Below are positions 33,943-45,000 of a DNA stretch of 64,000 bases, in pieces. Each line of letters opens with the position of its first letter. Position 1 is the stretch's first letter. A program made the position numbers and the translations under genes. The DNA is from Streptacidiphilus rugosus AM-16 (GTDB lineage: Bacteria > Actinomycetota > Actinomycetes > Streptomycetales > Streptomycetaceae), in assembly GCF_000744655.1 (NCBI RefSeq), contig NZ_JQMJ01000001.1, positions 124,001 to 188,000 on the forward strand. The letters are read 5' to 3'. The notes under the pieces are model-generated. The model was given only the letters and a program-made list of their open reading frames with translations, ran no database searches and was not told where the DNA came from.

Positions 33943-34293
33943 CACAGCTCCCCCGGCAGCGAAGCGAGGTTCCTCTGCTATCGGCCTACTACGGCCCTGA
34001 CCCGCCGTCAACAAACCACCGCTAGCGAGAAGCCCCTGGCCCAGCCGGGGGAGGAGTCACAGCCGGTACGTGCCCGCCGGACCGGCATGTCCTGCCCGCT
34101 CGGTGACGCTGTCCGCGGCGGAGCGGGCACATGGCGCTGCCCGAAGCGGCAGTTCCGGCGGCAGACCGTTCCGTGGCCGGAGGGCTGGCCCTAACGTGGC
34201 CAGCCAGTCCGCCTCGCGGCTGGAAGGCCGGCACGTCCATCGATGCCACCAGGCCTTGCGTGGCGTGGCTTGTCGCCGGTCTGGAGGAGTTCG
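33943..34293. other. Intergenic stretch: IS701 leader and promoter region of the secreted hydrolase
   Basis: The first 90 bases are probably the IS701 left end. No other gene is supported. The ribosome site of the next gene is at 34283-34289. Confidence 0.4.
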
Positions 34294-35832
34294 TTGCGCA
34301 AAGACACCGCCATATCGGCACGGCCGTCGGCCCGTAGCGTCGCGCGGGGCGCTGCCGGGGTTGGCGCGGTTGCAGTTCTCCTCGGGATCGCTGGGCTGGC
34401 GCCCGCCGCGGCCGCAGTGCTGCAGGACGTCACTCCGCAGGCGTCCGCCTCGGTGTGTCCGACACCGACCGACACCGGTTCAGCCTCCCCGACCCCGAGC
34501 CCCTCCGCCTCCTCGACGCCTGCCTCGGGCTGTGTCACCGCCACGCCGTCCCAGCCTGTGCCCACCTCAGCCGCTCCCGTACCGTCGACGGCCTCACCCG
34601 CACCTTCGGCCAGTTCGGTGCCCTCCACCGCCCCACCTGCGTCACCGCCCGTCTCGACGCAGCCCGCGCCGGCACCGTCCGCCACGCGGACCACGCCCGC
34701 CCCTCCGCCGCCGGTGTCGCGGCCGCCCTCGTCCCCGCCAGCTGCCGCTCCGCCTGCGGCGCAACCGCCTGCGCCGCAACCACCGGCGGCACAACCGCCG
34801 GCGGCACAACCGCCGCGAGCGGCGTCCGCCCCGGGCAGCACGCCGCCGCCGACGGGAATCACGGCGGCGCTGCCGACCACCACGGCCGGGCCGATCGGCG
34901 GCAGTTCGTCACCCAATGCCCCGTACAGCTCCGCCACCGCGAACCTCCAGCCGATCACCCGCGACGAGACGCTGAAGCGGGCCCAGCAGTGGGTCGACGA
35001 GTCGGTCCCGTACAGTCAGACTGACTGGTGGACCGACGCACTCGGGACTTATCGGCAGGACTGCTCGGGATATGTCTCGATGGCCTGGCATCTGGATCAG
35101 AGCGTCGACTTCTGGACCGGGAACCTGGGCACGGTCTCGCACCAAATCACCCAGGCCGATCTGATGCCCGGAGACATCCTGCTGTCCTCCTCGCACACAG
35201 TGCTCTTCGCGGGCTGGAGCGACACCGGGCACACCAAATTCGACATGTACGAGGAGTCGCACCCAGGTGTCCCTGCGCACATCGTGACCGACGCCGACTA
35301 CGCCTCCTACGCCAGCGGTGGCTTCACACCGATGCGTTACAACCTCATCCAGGACGGCGGAGCGGGCTCCTCGTCCAGTGGCGCGCTTGGTGGCACGACT
35401 GGTGCCGTCACCCAGGGAACGAACATCGGGCGCGGGGCGGGCCCGCAGACGGCTGGTCCGCCGGTCAACCCCTCCGGTACCAGCTTCTACTCGCCGCTGC
35501 TGGAGCTTGGCGCGGTGCCTGCCCACCTGCCCGCGCCCCCGCCGATTGCCTACACCGACGGCGGCGGCACCATCCTGGGATCGCAACCCTCGACCGGCGG
35601 GACGCCGCACGGCAGTGCCGGGGCGGGAGCAGCTCAAGGGGCCTCACCGGCGACCGCGCCGATCGGGGACGTCGCGAGCCAGAACCGGTCGGTGCGGCGT
35701 TCCGATCCCGTGGTGGCAGGCAGTGCCGTAGCCCTGCTGCTTGGTTGCCGCCGGGCGCTGGGCGCTCCTGGTCGGCAGGAGCAGCCGCCCCGGAAGGTGG
35801 TCGCCGCGGCTCCGCCCAGCCCGCGCTCCTGA
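34294..35832 (+). CDS. Secreted NlpC/P60-like cell-wall hydrolase with a long Pro/Ser/Ala linker
   Basis: TTG 34294 is preceded by GGAGGAG. The 512-residue protein starts with a signal peptide (AAGVGAVAVLLGIAGLAPAA), then about 150 residues rich in Pro, Ser, Thr and Ala with several AAQPP-type repeats, a wall-spanning linker. A domain at about residues 215-360 has YRQDCSGYVSMAWHL (catalytic Cys candidate) and SSSHTVLFAGW (His), the NlpC/P60 or CHAP-like order. It probably cleaves peptidoglycan stem peptides outside the cell. The C-terminus is Gly/Ala-rich; a final short hydrophobic stretch (VVAGSAVALLLG) is seen. Confidence 0.75.
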   Translation: MRKDTAISARPSARSVARGAAGVGAVAVLLGIAGLAPAAAAVLQDVTPQASASVCPTPTDTGSASPTPSPSASSTPASGCVTATPSQPVPTSAAPVPSTASPAPSASSVPSTAPPASPPVSTQPAPAPSATRTTPAPPPPVSRPPSSPPAAAPPAAQPPAPQPPAAQPPAAQPPRAASAPGSTPPPTGITAALPTTTAGPIGGSSSPNAPYSSATANLQPITRDETLKRAQQWVDESVPYSQTDWWTDALGTYRQDCSGYVSMAWHLDQSVDFWTGNLGTVSHQITQADLMPGDILLSSSHTVLFAGWSDTGHTKFDMYEESHPGVPAHIVTDADYASYASGGFTPMRYNLIQDGGAGSSSSGALGGTTGAVTQGTNIGRGAGPQTAGPPVNPSGTSFYSPLLELGAVPAHLPAPPPIAYTDGGGTILGSQPSTGGTPHGSAGAGAAQGASPATAPIGDVASQNRSVRRSDPVVAGSAVALLLGCRRALGAPGRQEQPPRKVVAAAPPSPRS

Positions 35833-35944
35833 GCGCTCCGGGTTCGCACTGCCCGATCGTCTGCCCCTGGACGCGTACTCCTTGTGTGACCCCACTCCTA
35901 CGGTGCACCCGACGGATGTCTTCGACCTACGCTCGGTGGGCCCC

Positions 35945-36340
35945 ATGGTGACCGGTTGCACGGATAACAACAAGACCAGCCAGGTGGAGGTACGCCCGCC
36001 GGCGAGCCGCGTGACCGCGGCTGAGGCGGGCTGTCCCCCCGCTGTGCACGCGGTCCTGCACTCGGACCGTCCCTGCGGCTGGGATCTGGCACAAGTGCCG
36101 ATGTGGGCGGCCGGCGACTTCTTCCGGATCCTGCGAGAGACCCTCGCCCCTGGAGAGGAGCTATTGCAGATCGCGGCCTATCCGCCGGACGAGTCTGACG
36201 CAGTCGCTCCGACCTACCGCTTCGATGTGAGCTACCAGTGGTGGCACAGTCCCGGCGACGGCCCCTACGTGGACAACTTCAGCATCATCGTCCACCGCTC
36301 ACGCTGTTGCCAGCACACGGTGAGTTCATCCTTGTCCTAG
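35945..36340 (+). CDS. Hypothetical protein, about 131 aa
   Basis: The frame reads natural protein (VHAVLHSDRPCGWDLAQVPM, YRFDVSYQWWHSPGDGPYVD) and ends at 36340. ATG 35945 is chosen without a clear ribosome site; the open frame extends left to overlap the hydrolase gene. No domain recognised. Confidence 0.45.
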   Translation: MVTGCTDNNKTSQVEVRPPASRVTAAEAGCPPAVHAVLHSDRPCGWDLAQVPMWAAGDFFRILRETLAPGEELLQIAAYPPDESDAVAPTYRFDVSYQWWHSPGDGPYVDNFSIIVHRSRCCQHTVSSSLS

Positions 36341-36793
36341 CCTGGTTGTTTTGATTCGTGTCGATTGAGCTGGGGGATTGGCGTGCTGGGGGCGTGGGCT
36401 CCGCAACATCAACGGCACCTGGGCCAGCTTCCCCCATCGACCAACTCGCTTCTGCGTGCCTGGTCCTGGACATCGACGCCACTCGGTGGCCGGCTGACAC
36501 GTCGTCGACCGGATCCGAGCACAGTGCCCTTTCCAGGAAGCCGATGGCTGCCCGTTCTGCTGCGCTACCGGTCTGCTCCGGCCTTGTCATTGTGCGGATC
36601 ATGAGCCTCGTCGGTGTCGGTTCGAGGCGGGCGGGGGTGATGGCGGTGGTTCAGGCGGAGGGATGCTTCGCTCCTCCTCGCTGCCGCACGACTGCTTCGT
36701 CGATGCCTGTCCCGCGTTGGGCGGCTACGCGTCGTTTCCACGTGGGGACAGCGCCGCACACCACCCGCTGACCCCGCCGCCTCACTCCGAGGG
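36341..36793. other. Intergenic stretch, no supported gene
   Basis: Open frames on both strands give no recognised motif. It separates the hypothetical gene from dedA-like and may hold the latter's promoter. Confidence 0.4.
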
Positions 36794-37477
36794 ATGCTCG
36801 CGATGGCTCGACCCCCACAACTGCCCGGAGTACTCGCCGACCTGGCTCCGGTGCTCGACCACTGGGGCTACCTGGCGGTCGCGCTCCTGGTCTTCGTCGA
36901 GGATGTCGGCGTCCCGGTGCCCGGCGAGACGGTGATGTTGGCCGCCGCCGTCTATGCCGGAGCGGGTCGCCTCAACCTCGCCGCAGTCGCCGTACTTGCT
37001 TTTGTTGCTGCGGTCGTCGGAGACAATCTCGGCTACGCCGTTGGAAGGTTCGGCGGCCACCGCCTGATCGCCCGTTGGGGCCGATATGTGCTGCTGACCC
37101 CGCCTCGGGTGGCCAAGGTGGAGGGGTTCTTCGCACGTCATGGTGGCAAGGTCGTCGCCGTCGCCCGGTTCATCGAGGGCCTACGACAGGCCAACGGAAT
37201 CATCGCCGGACTGACCGGGATGCCCTGGGCGCGCTTCCTCGCCTTCAACACGCTCGGCGCCGCGCTCTGGGTCGGTGTCTGGGTCACGGTGGGTGACCTG
37301 GCAGGGCGGCACATCGGCACGCTTTATCCCGAGATCACCCGCTACGAGCTCTCTTTCCTGGCCGTTGCCGCGATCCTCGTCGCTGCGGTGGTCGTCCACC
37401 GTTTGCGCCACAGGCGCAAGCACCCACTGGAGAGGTCTGAAGGCAGCGCCACCTCGCCCCGCGACCCGCAATCCTGA
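36794..37477 (+). CDS. DedA-family membrane protein
   Basis: A 227-residue protein (ATG 36794 or 36803). It has the DedA pattern: VEDVGVPVPGETVMLAAAVY, VVGDNLGYAVGRFGG, FFARHGGKVVAVARFIEGLR with the conserved Arg, and AGLTGMPWARFLAFNTLGAA, with four to five membrane segments. DedA proteins are half-transporters, several of which flip lipids such as undecaprenyl phosphate. It is directly followed by transposon debris. Confidence 0.9.
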   Translation: MLAMARPPQLPGVLADLAPVLDHWGYLAVALLVFVEDVGVPVPGETVMLAAAVYAGAGRLNLAAVAVLAFVAAVVGDNLGYAVGRFGGHRLIARWGRYVLLTPPRVAKVEGFFARHGGKVVAVARFIEGLRQANGIIAGLTGMPWARFLAFNTLGAALWVGVWVTVGDLAGRHIGTLYPEITRYELSFLAVAAILVAAVVVHRLRHRRKHPLERSEGSATSPRDPQS

Positions 37478-37534
37478 CTGGCACCGCCCGAGGCCCGATG
37501 CCGCACGGGGACAAGCAGTGCCGGACCCACCGCC

Positions 37535-37775
37535 GTCACACCAGCCGGGAAGAAGACCTTCGACAAGCGGCCTGCCCAACAGCGAACCCAGGCTCCGCCA
37601 GGTCTTCGGCAAGCTCCAGGCCAAGCACGGCACCGTGCTCGTCGTGGTCGACCAGCCCGCCTCCATCGGCGCCCTCCCGCTCGCAGTAGCCCGCGACATG
37701 GGCTGCCCGGTCGCCCACCTGCCCGGACTGACGATGCGACGCATCGCCGACCTCTACCCGGGCGAAGCCAAGACC
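37535..37775 (+). pseudogene. IS110-family transposase copy 2, N-terminal piece
   Basis: Encodes VTPAGKKTFDKR then, in the next frame, LPNSEPRLRQVFGKLQAKHG and MRRIADLYPGEAKT. An extra C near 37573 causes the shift and the first catalytic Asp is missing. The frame is interrupted at 37775 by element A and resumes exactly at 39375 with DARDAFVIADAAR. Confidence 0.8.
37766..37775. repeat. 10-bp target duplication AGCCAAGACC, left
   Basis: Identical to 39365-39374 across element A copy 2. Confidence 0.92.
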
Positions 37776-39364
37776 CAATGCCGGGAAGTTTGAGGTCGGG
37801 GCTGGTTGTCAAGCTGTTCGGCGAAGCCCGTGTGACGGGACGGGGCTCCGCGTAGGACGGGAGTCGACCAAGACACCGTCTGCAGGGGAGCCCCGATGGT
37901 TCAGTCTGGCATGCCTGTGCGTGCCCGTGGTGGTGGATGTGCTTTTGGCGCGGGGCACTTGGGTGAGTTGACGCAGGTCATCACCCCTGCTCTCGTCGAC
38001 GCCGTGCTGGAGGGGTCCGGCCGGGTGCAGTCCCGGGTGAGGAAACTGCCTTCGCGCGTGGTCGTGTACTTCGTACTGGCGATGGCTCTGTTCACGGGCT
38101 ATGGGTATCGCGGTGTGTGGGCCTGCCTGGTGGCCGGACCCGGTGTTCCGGATCTCGCTCCGTCGGCGGCTGCCCTGCGGCAGGCGCGTCGCCGCGTCGG
38201 GTCCGCGCCGCTGGTGGCCCTGTTCGACGAGGTCAAGGGCACGGTGGCATCCGAACACGCTCGAGGATCGTGGTGGCGCGGGTTGCGGACCGTGGCCTGG
38301 GACGGCACCGGACTGCAGGTCCCCGACAGCCCGGAGAACCGTGCGGAATGCGGAAGCGGCCGCGGGCAGTACGGCCTGGGCGGCTTCCCGCTGTTCCGGT
38401 TGACCGCCCTGGTCGAGTGCGGGACCCGTGCCCTGATCGACGTGGTCGCCGGCCCGTGGACGCAATCGGAGAAGGACCAGTGCATGGTGCTGTGCCGCGC
38501 GCTGCGGCCGGGGATGCTGCTGCTGGCCGACCGCGGCAGCAAGGGTGTTCCGCTCGTCTGCGCGGCCGCCGCGACCGGTGCCCATCTGCTGTGGAGGACA
38601 AGCGTCGACCGGCTGCCGCCCGTGTTGCACCAGCTGCCGGACGGCACCTACCTGTCCATGGCCACCAGCCAGAACGAGCGTGCGCGTCTGGCGCGTTGGA
38701 CACGTCACCGCCGCGGTGTCCCGCCGCAGGCCCAGGGCCTGGCACTGAGGGTGATCGAGGCGACCGTCACCGTCCGTGCCGATGACGGGCGCATCCGCAG
38801 CTCCGAGATCCGCCTGGTCACCACGTTGCTCGACCACCGCACGTACCCGGCGGCCGAGCTCGTCGAGCTCTACCACGAGCGTTGGCAGGCGGAGACCGCG
38901 TTCTTGGGCTTGAAGGTCACACTCAAGGGCAGCGACCGCGTCCTGCGCTCGCAGAGCCTGGACGGAGTACGGCAGGAACTGTTCGGCCTGCTTGTCGTCT
39001 ACCAGGCCGCCCGGCAGATCGCCGGCCGTGCCGGGCAGAGCAACGATGTCGACCCCGACCGTATCTCCCTGACCGTCACTTTGCGCACGGCACGGCTCAC
39101 CGTGGTCAACGCCTCCGGAACCACCGTGCCCGGTCCTGGCTCACCGAGCATGCCGCGGATCACCCAGGCCGTCCTGGACCCCCGCGAACTCGCTCCCGAG
39201 CACCGTCGGCTCCGTATCCTGCCCCGCCGGGTCAAGCGGCCGATCTCGACCTTCGCCTACAACGCCACCCGCAAGGACGATCCCATGCACCAGGTCACGA
39301 TCAAGATCGTCATCGAGCTGCCAGTGAACCTGCCCCGACGACCTGCCTAATCTTCCCGGCATTG
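37776..39364 (+). mobile_element. IS4-like element A, copy 2 (1589 bp)
   Basis: Same ends and length as 6699-8287 but in the opposite orientation; AGCCAAGACC flanks it on both sides. It split the IS110 gene between codons for Thr and Asp of the KTDARD motif. Confidence 0.93.
37896..39350 (+). CDS. IS4-family transposase (element A, copy 2)
   Basis: A 484-residue protein identical to that at 6713-8167, with the same DDE and Y-R-E-K motifs. Identity of the whole protein points to very recent transposition or gene conversion. Confidence 0.93.
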   Translation: MVQSGMPVRARGGGCAFGAGHLGELTQVITPALVDAVLEGSGRVQSRVRKLPSRVVVYFVLAMALFTGYGYRGVWACLVAGPGVPDLAPSAAALRQARRRVGSAPLVALFDEVKGTVASEHARGSWWRGLRTVAWDGTGLQVPDSPENRAECGSGRGQYGLGGFPLFRLTALVECGTRALIDVVAGPWTQSEKDQCMVLCRALRPGMLLLADRGSKGVPLVCAAAATGAHLLWRTSVDRLPPVLHQLPDGTYLSMATSQNERARLARWTRHRRGVPPQAQGLALRVIEATVTVRADDGRIRSSEIRLVTTLLDHRTYPAAELVELYHERWQAETAFLGLKVTLKGSDRVLRSQSLDGVRQELFGLLVVYQAARQIAGRAGQSNDVDPDRISLTVTLRTARLTVVNASGTTVPGPGSPSMPRITQAVLDPRELAPEHRRLRILPRRVKRPISTFAYNATRKDDPMHQVTIKIVIELPVNLPRRPA

Positions 39365-40064
39365 AGCCAAGACCGACGCCCGCGACGCGTTCGTCATCGC
39401 GGACGCGGCCCGCGTCATGCCGCACACACTGCGCTCGGTCGACCTCGAAAACGAGACCATCGCCGAACTGGAGATGATCGTCGGCTTCGACGACGACCTG
39501 GCCGGCGTGGCCACCCGCATCAGCAACCGCCTGCGCGGCCTCCTCACCCAGATCCACCCGCACTTGGAACGCGTCCTGGGCCCGCGCATCCAGCATCCCG
39601 CCGTCCTGCAGCTGCTGGAGCGGTTCGGCTCCCCGGCCCAGATCCGCAAGGCCGGACGCAGTCGCCTGGTCGGCTTACTACGGCCGAAGGCCCCACGGAT
39701 GGCCGAGCGGCTGGTCGAGGACATCTTCACCGCCCTGGACGAGCAGACCGTCGTCGTCCCGGGCACGGCCGCGGCCGCGCTCATCGTCCCGAGCCTGGCC
39801 GGCTCGCTCACCGCTGTCCTGGACCGGCGCAAGGTCGTTGCCACCCGGATCGAGGAACTCCTGGACAGCGACCCTCTTTCGCAGGTTCTGACGTCCATGC
39901 CCGGGATCGGCGTCAGGACCGGAGCCAGAATACTCATCGATGTCGGCAACGGCAGCAGCTTCCCGACCGCAGCCCATCTCGCCGCCTACGCCGGCCTCGC
40001 CCCGGCGACCCGCAGCTCCGGATCCTCGATCCGAGGCGAACAACCCTCCCGCCGCGGCAACAAG
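39365..40064 (+). pseudogene. IS110-family transposase copy 2, central piece
   Basis: Continues the IS110 protein from DARDAFVIADAARVMPHTLR through TSMPGIGVRTGARILIDVGN to SSGSSIRGEQPSRRGNK, where it stops matching at 40064. The DEDD aspartates and the serine region are present, but the gene is broken on both sides. Confidence 0.85.
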
Positions 40065-40173
40065 GACCCTGTTGCCCATTCGGTGAAGGGGCTGGTTGTG
40101 GCTTGATGGTCGGGGCAGGCTTGGCGTGTGGCCGGTTCCTTTCCTGTCCCCGGCCGCAGGGGTGGGTGCGTTC

Positions 40174-41484
40174 GTGTCGATGGAGCCTCAGCCGTGGCCG
40201 GAGCCGGCGCCCGAGGTGGCGCGGGCGGTTCGGGCGAAGAACTACGGGCGGCGGGTGCCCTTGCCGGTGGCCGTCCGTGACCGGTTCGGGGAGCTGTTCC
40301 CCGACGCCGAGTTCGCCGAGGCGTTCGGACCGACCGGGCCGGCAGGCTGGTCACCGGGCAGGTTGGCGTTGATCACGGTGTTCCAGATGGCGGAGAACTT
40401 GACCGATCGACAGGCCGCGGAGGCGGTGCGGGACAAACTGTCGTGGATGTACGCGCTGGGTCTGGGGCTGGAGGACACCGGTTTCGACTTCTCCGTGCTT
40501 TCCCAGTTCCGCACCCGTGTGGTCGAGCACGGTCTGGAGGAGAAGGCCCTGGACCTGCTGCTGGAGCGACTGAAGGGCCTGGGAATGCTCCCGGCCGGGG
40601 GCAAGCAGCGCACCGACTCCACGCACGTGGTCTCCGCGGTGCGGGACCTGAACCGGCTCGAGCTGGCCGGGGAGAGCGTGCGGGCCGCCGTCGAGGCGCT
40701 CACGGTGGCGGCGCCGCACTGGGTCGCCACCGTGCTCGACGTGACCGGCTGGTCCCACCGCTATGACACCCGGATCGACACCTGGCGCATGCCCTCCTCG
40801 ACCACCAAGCGTGACCAGCTCGCGCTCACCTACGCCCGCGACGGCTTCGCCCTGCTCGAGGCCGTGCATGACGCGCGTTCCCCGCACTGGCTGCGCGAAC
40901 TGCCCGCGGTGCAGACCCTGCGCACGGTGCTGCTGCAGAACTACACGCGCGCCACGGACGCCCGGGGACGGGAACAGGTCAAGCGGCGGGAGAAGCAGGA
41001 CGACGGAGGTGACGGGCTACCACCCGGCCACCTACGCCTGGCTTCCCCCTACGACCTGGACACCCGCTGGTCGGCCAAGCGGGACATGTTCTGGAACGGG
41101 TTCAAGCTGCTCGTTTCCGAGACATGCACGGCCGTGGCCGAGGACGAGCGCACCGCCCCGAACCTGATCACCGACGTGGCCACCACCGCGTCCACCGTCC
41201 CGGACGTCAAGGCGCTGGAGCCGATCCACCGGCGCCAGCACCGGCGCGGCCTGCTGCCCGGTGAGCACTACCTCGACTCCGGCTACGCCAGCGCGGACGC
41301 CATCGTCACCGCCCGCGAGCGCGGCGTCGCACTGATCACCCCGGTCCTGCTCGACCAGTCCCGCCAGGCCCGCGAACAGCTCGGCTTCGACGCCGCGAAC
41401 TTCACCATCGACTTCAAATACAAGAAGGCCGACGTCCTGTTCGCCATGCTTCGCGACGGCACCTTCTACGAACCGTCACGCTGA
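40174..41484 (+). pseudogene. IS1182-family transposase, truncated and fused to the IS110 tail
   Basis: From GTG 40174 the product reads as an IS1182 transposase: an N-terminal domain (LALITVFQMAENLTDRQAAE), first Asp in QRTDSTHVVSAVRDLNRLEL and second in EHYLDSGYASADAIV. Instead of the final domain with cysteines and the Glu, it passes at about 41410 into ADVLFAMLRDGTFYEP, the C-terminal end of IS110 copy 2, and stops at 41484. A deletion removed the IS1182 tail and the intervening IS110 segment, creating an open chimera that should be inactive. Confidence 0.8.
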
Positions 41485-41506
41485 CCGCGGCTGCAGCCCA
41501 GAGGGC

Positions 41507-41962
41507 TTAGGCCATGCTCAGCAGGTGGTCGGTGGGTCCGTAGTCGATCTTCCAGTCGACATAGGCACCTACAGCTCCGTCCCGTCGGCACCGCAGGCCA
41601 ACGGTCACCCAGCGGACCGATCCGTCATCGGCGAGCGAGAACGCAACAGCTGCCTCGAACTCCTCGCCCCCACACGGGCAGGCGGCCGCGCCAGGGTCCA
41701 CGTCCTCCCAGAACTCCTCGCTGTCCGCGACGAACGCACGACTGCCACAGCCAGAGCATTCCCGCTCAGCTCCGCCCTCGACGTCATCAACGAGCACGAA
41801 GAACAGGCGCCCGCCACACACGCCACACACGGAAGGAGCGATCCTCACCGGGCGGTCATCGACAGCGTCTCGGAGAAACCCCGCGAGCTCTGCAGAGACG
41901 CCGTCGCCGACCTGATCATCAACATGCGCAGGCACATCGTTCCAGACGACCCGAACCAGCAC
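41507..41962 (-). CDS. Hypothetical protein with three Cys-x2-Cys/Cys-x-Cys motifs
   Basis: A 151-residue protein; GTG 41962 gives a natural N-terminus (VLVRVVWNDVPAHVDDQVGD). Cys pairs in SVCGVCGGR, RECSGCGSR and ACPCGGEE could hold one or two structural zinc ions. The rest is beta-rich and acidic (YVDWKIDYGPTDHLL). The function is unknown; similar proteins are widespread in Streptomyces. Intact, just past the transposon debris. Confidence 0.65.
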   Translation of the reverse strand: MLVRVVWNDVPAHVDDQVGDGVSAELAGFLRDAVDDRPVRIAPSVCGVCGGRLFFVLVDDVEGGAERECSGCGSRAFVADSEEFWEDVDPGAAACPCGGEEFEAAVAFSLADDGSVRWVTVGLRCRRDGAVGAYVDWKIDYGPTDHLLSMA

Positions 41963-42099
41963 CCGTCCAGCTTGACCAAACACATAGGGGCACCCCCGCA
42001 CCACCGAACCCCGGCGACATGCTCAGACCTAAGCGGCCGTAACGAGGCCAGCGGACCGAGTTCTACGGCGCCGGGGCTCGTCCTGGCCGTGAGACGACG

Positions 42100-45000
42100 T
42101 CAGTCTTGTGGTGATTTCTGTCGTCTGAGGCTTGTCCTGGTGCGCGGGTGGTGCTCCGCCTCCTTGCTGGTGCTTGTCGTCATGTGACGCGTTTCGGGTA
42201 CGGCGGGTGCTGGGCTGGGGCAGCTGGCGAGGGCGGTCTGCAGGGCGGTCAGGGTGAGGGGTTTGGTGAGGTAGTCGTCCATGCCGGCGGCGGTGCAGGC
42301 GTCGTGGTCTTCGCGGGTGGCGCTGGCGGTGAGCGCGATGATGCGGGGGCGTTGGTCCTCGGGCCACTGGTCGTGGATGGCGCGGGAAGCCTCCAGGCCG
42401 TTCATGACGGGCATGTGGACGTCCATGAGGACCACGTCGTAGGGCTTGGCGCGCAGCGCGTCGAGTGCCTGGGCGCCGTCGTCGGCCACGTCGGCCTGGT
42501 AGCCGATCTTTTCGAGCATGCGCAGGGCGAGTTGCTGGTTGACGTGGTTGTCCTCGGCCAGCAGGATCCGTAGCGGCGTCGGGTACGGGACCGGCGACGA
42601 GGGGGCTGCGGGGGCGGGCCGGCCGTCTTGGGCCGGAGCCTGCGGCAGCACGGCCCGGGCCAGGCTTGCGTGGAGTTGGGCGGCCTTGACCGGTTTGGAC
42701 AGGTAGGCGCTGAACAGCGGCGGATCCTCGGGGCCGGTGTCCGGTCCGCTGAGGGAGGACAACAGGATCATCGGCAGATGGGGGCGGTGGCGGCGGATCC
42801 GTTGGGCGAGGGTGACACCGTCCATGCCGGGCATCCGCAGGTCCAGGACCGCCACGTCGAACCGGAGGCCGTCGCGGATCCAGGCGAGTGCTTCCTTCGG
42901 TGATCCGGTGACGCGGGCGTCCATGCCGAGGGTGTGGGCCTGGCGTGTGAGGATCTGGCGGTTGGTGGAGTTGTCATCCACTGCGAGCAGGCGCCTGCCG
43001 TGCAATGTCGTGGGCGGTGCGGTGCGCGGGTGTCGCTGGGACAGGGGAACCTGGTGGGTGGGCATGGTGAAGTGGAAGGTGGATCCCCGGCCGGTGTGGG
43101 ATTCCGCCCAGATGGTGCCGCCCATGAGGTCGACCAGGCGGTGGCTGATGGCCAGTCCCAGGCCGGTGCCGCCAAAGCGGCGGGTGGTGGAGGAGTCGGC
43201 CTGCTCGAACGGCTGGAAGAGCTGGGTGAGCCCTTCAGGTGGGATGCCGACGCCAGTGTCGCGGACGGCGAAGTGCACGGTGAACTCGCCCGCGCTGTCC
43301 GGCGGCGGGCCCGGCTCCGGGAGCGGTGCGGTCTTGTCGCGGGCCGTGTCGCCCTCCTTATGGCCGCCGGCGCCGCTGTGGGGTGCGTGCGGATTTCCGG
43401 CGGGCAGGCGGGTGGCGGTGAGCACGACCTCGCCGGTTTCGGTGAACTTGACCGCGTTCCCGAGCAGGTTGATCAGGATCTGGCGCAGGCGCAGCCCGTC
43501 GCCGATCACTTCGTCGGGCAGCTCGGGGTCGATCACGCAGGCCAGGTCCAGGTCCTGCTTCTCCCGGGCCTTGAGGGCGATGAGGTCGAACGCGGACTCC
43601 ATGCAGTCGCGCAGGTCGACCGGCGTCTGTTCGAGTTCGAACTTGCCAGTTTCGAACTTGGAGTAGTCGAGGATGTCGTTGAGGATCGCGAGCAGGCCGT
43701 CGGCGCTGTTGTGGACGATCTCGGCGAAGCCGCGTTGTTCTGCGGTCAACGGGGTGTCGAGCAGAAGTTCGGTCATGCCCATGACGGCGTTCATCGGGGT
43801 GCGGATCTCGTGGCTCATCGTGGCCAGGAACGCGCCCTTGGCCCGGCTGGCGGCTTCCAGCGCGTCGGCGGTGATCTCCCGTTCCCGAACCCGGCCGAGC
43901 TGGGTCAGCAGGTCTGTGATCAAGGCGGTGGCCGTCCGGGGCGGGGGTTGCGGGTCGGCGGTGAAGAACTCGACCACGGCCACGCTCTCCCGGCCCACCA
44001 GGACGGGGAAGGCAAGCGTGTAGGTGATCCCGGCCCGTGCGAACAGTGCGCCGTGCGGATCTGTCCGCGTGTCCGGCGATTGGGGGCCTTGCGGGTCACC
44101 GGTGGTGCGCGCGCGCTGCGCCAGAGGGGAGAGTGTCGCATCCGGCGCCCCCTGTGCGAGCCCGCGCACGAGGGGGGAGCACTGTTCGCCGGTGTGCCAT
44201 GCCACCGTGGCGGTGCGGCTCTGCCGTTCATCGGCGGCCGGGAGAGTGGTGGCGCGGGCGGCGGGCCAGCCCATGTGGGCGCAGATCAGGGGTAGCGCGG
44301 CGGTCAGCGCTTCGTCCCAGGTGCCGGCTTTGTTCGCGGCCGCGGCCACGCCTCGTAGCAGGTTGAGGGTGAGGGTGCGGGTGCGCAGTTCCTGTGTCCG
44401 TTCCTGCACCTCCTCCTCGACCAGGGCGTAGCTTCGTTGCAGGCGGTCGGCCATGGCGTTGAAGGTACGGGCCAAGGTCGCGATTTCGTCGTGGCTGGTC
44501 ACACGGGCCCGCTGGTCGAGGCTGCCTTCTGCCAGGGCGCTGGCGGCCTCGGCGACGCCGGACAGGTTCCGGGCAATGCGGCGGGATATCAACGTGGTCG
44601 TGGCGATGATCAGCAGCAGTGCCGCTCCCATGGCCGCCAGCAAGATCGTGTCCCGGGTCTCCGCGTGGTCGATCCGGGTGTGCAACATGCGCTCCTCCTG
44701 GTCGATCGTGGAGGACCACAGCCGCGCGTCGGCCTGCAGGGCGGCGGCCGTCAGCGTCTGCGCGGTATCCCGTGGCAGAGGCGGGCCGGTGCCTGAGCTC
44801 TGCCGGCTTGCCGCGGAGACGAGGGCGTCCACGGCGCTGCCGGACTGGTCCAGCAGCGGTGCCAGGGTGGGCTGCAGGGCGCTGTTGTTGTTGTAGGCGG
44901 GGGTCTCGTCGAAGGCGCGGCCGAGGGAGCTTTGCAGTTGGTCCAGTTGCTGAGTGAGCTGGCCGCTCACCTGGGAGATGCCGCTGTCGCCCGCAGCGCT

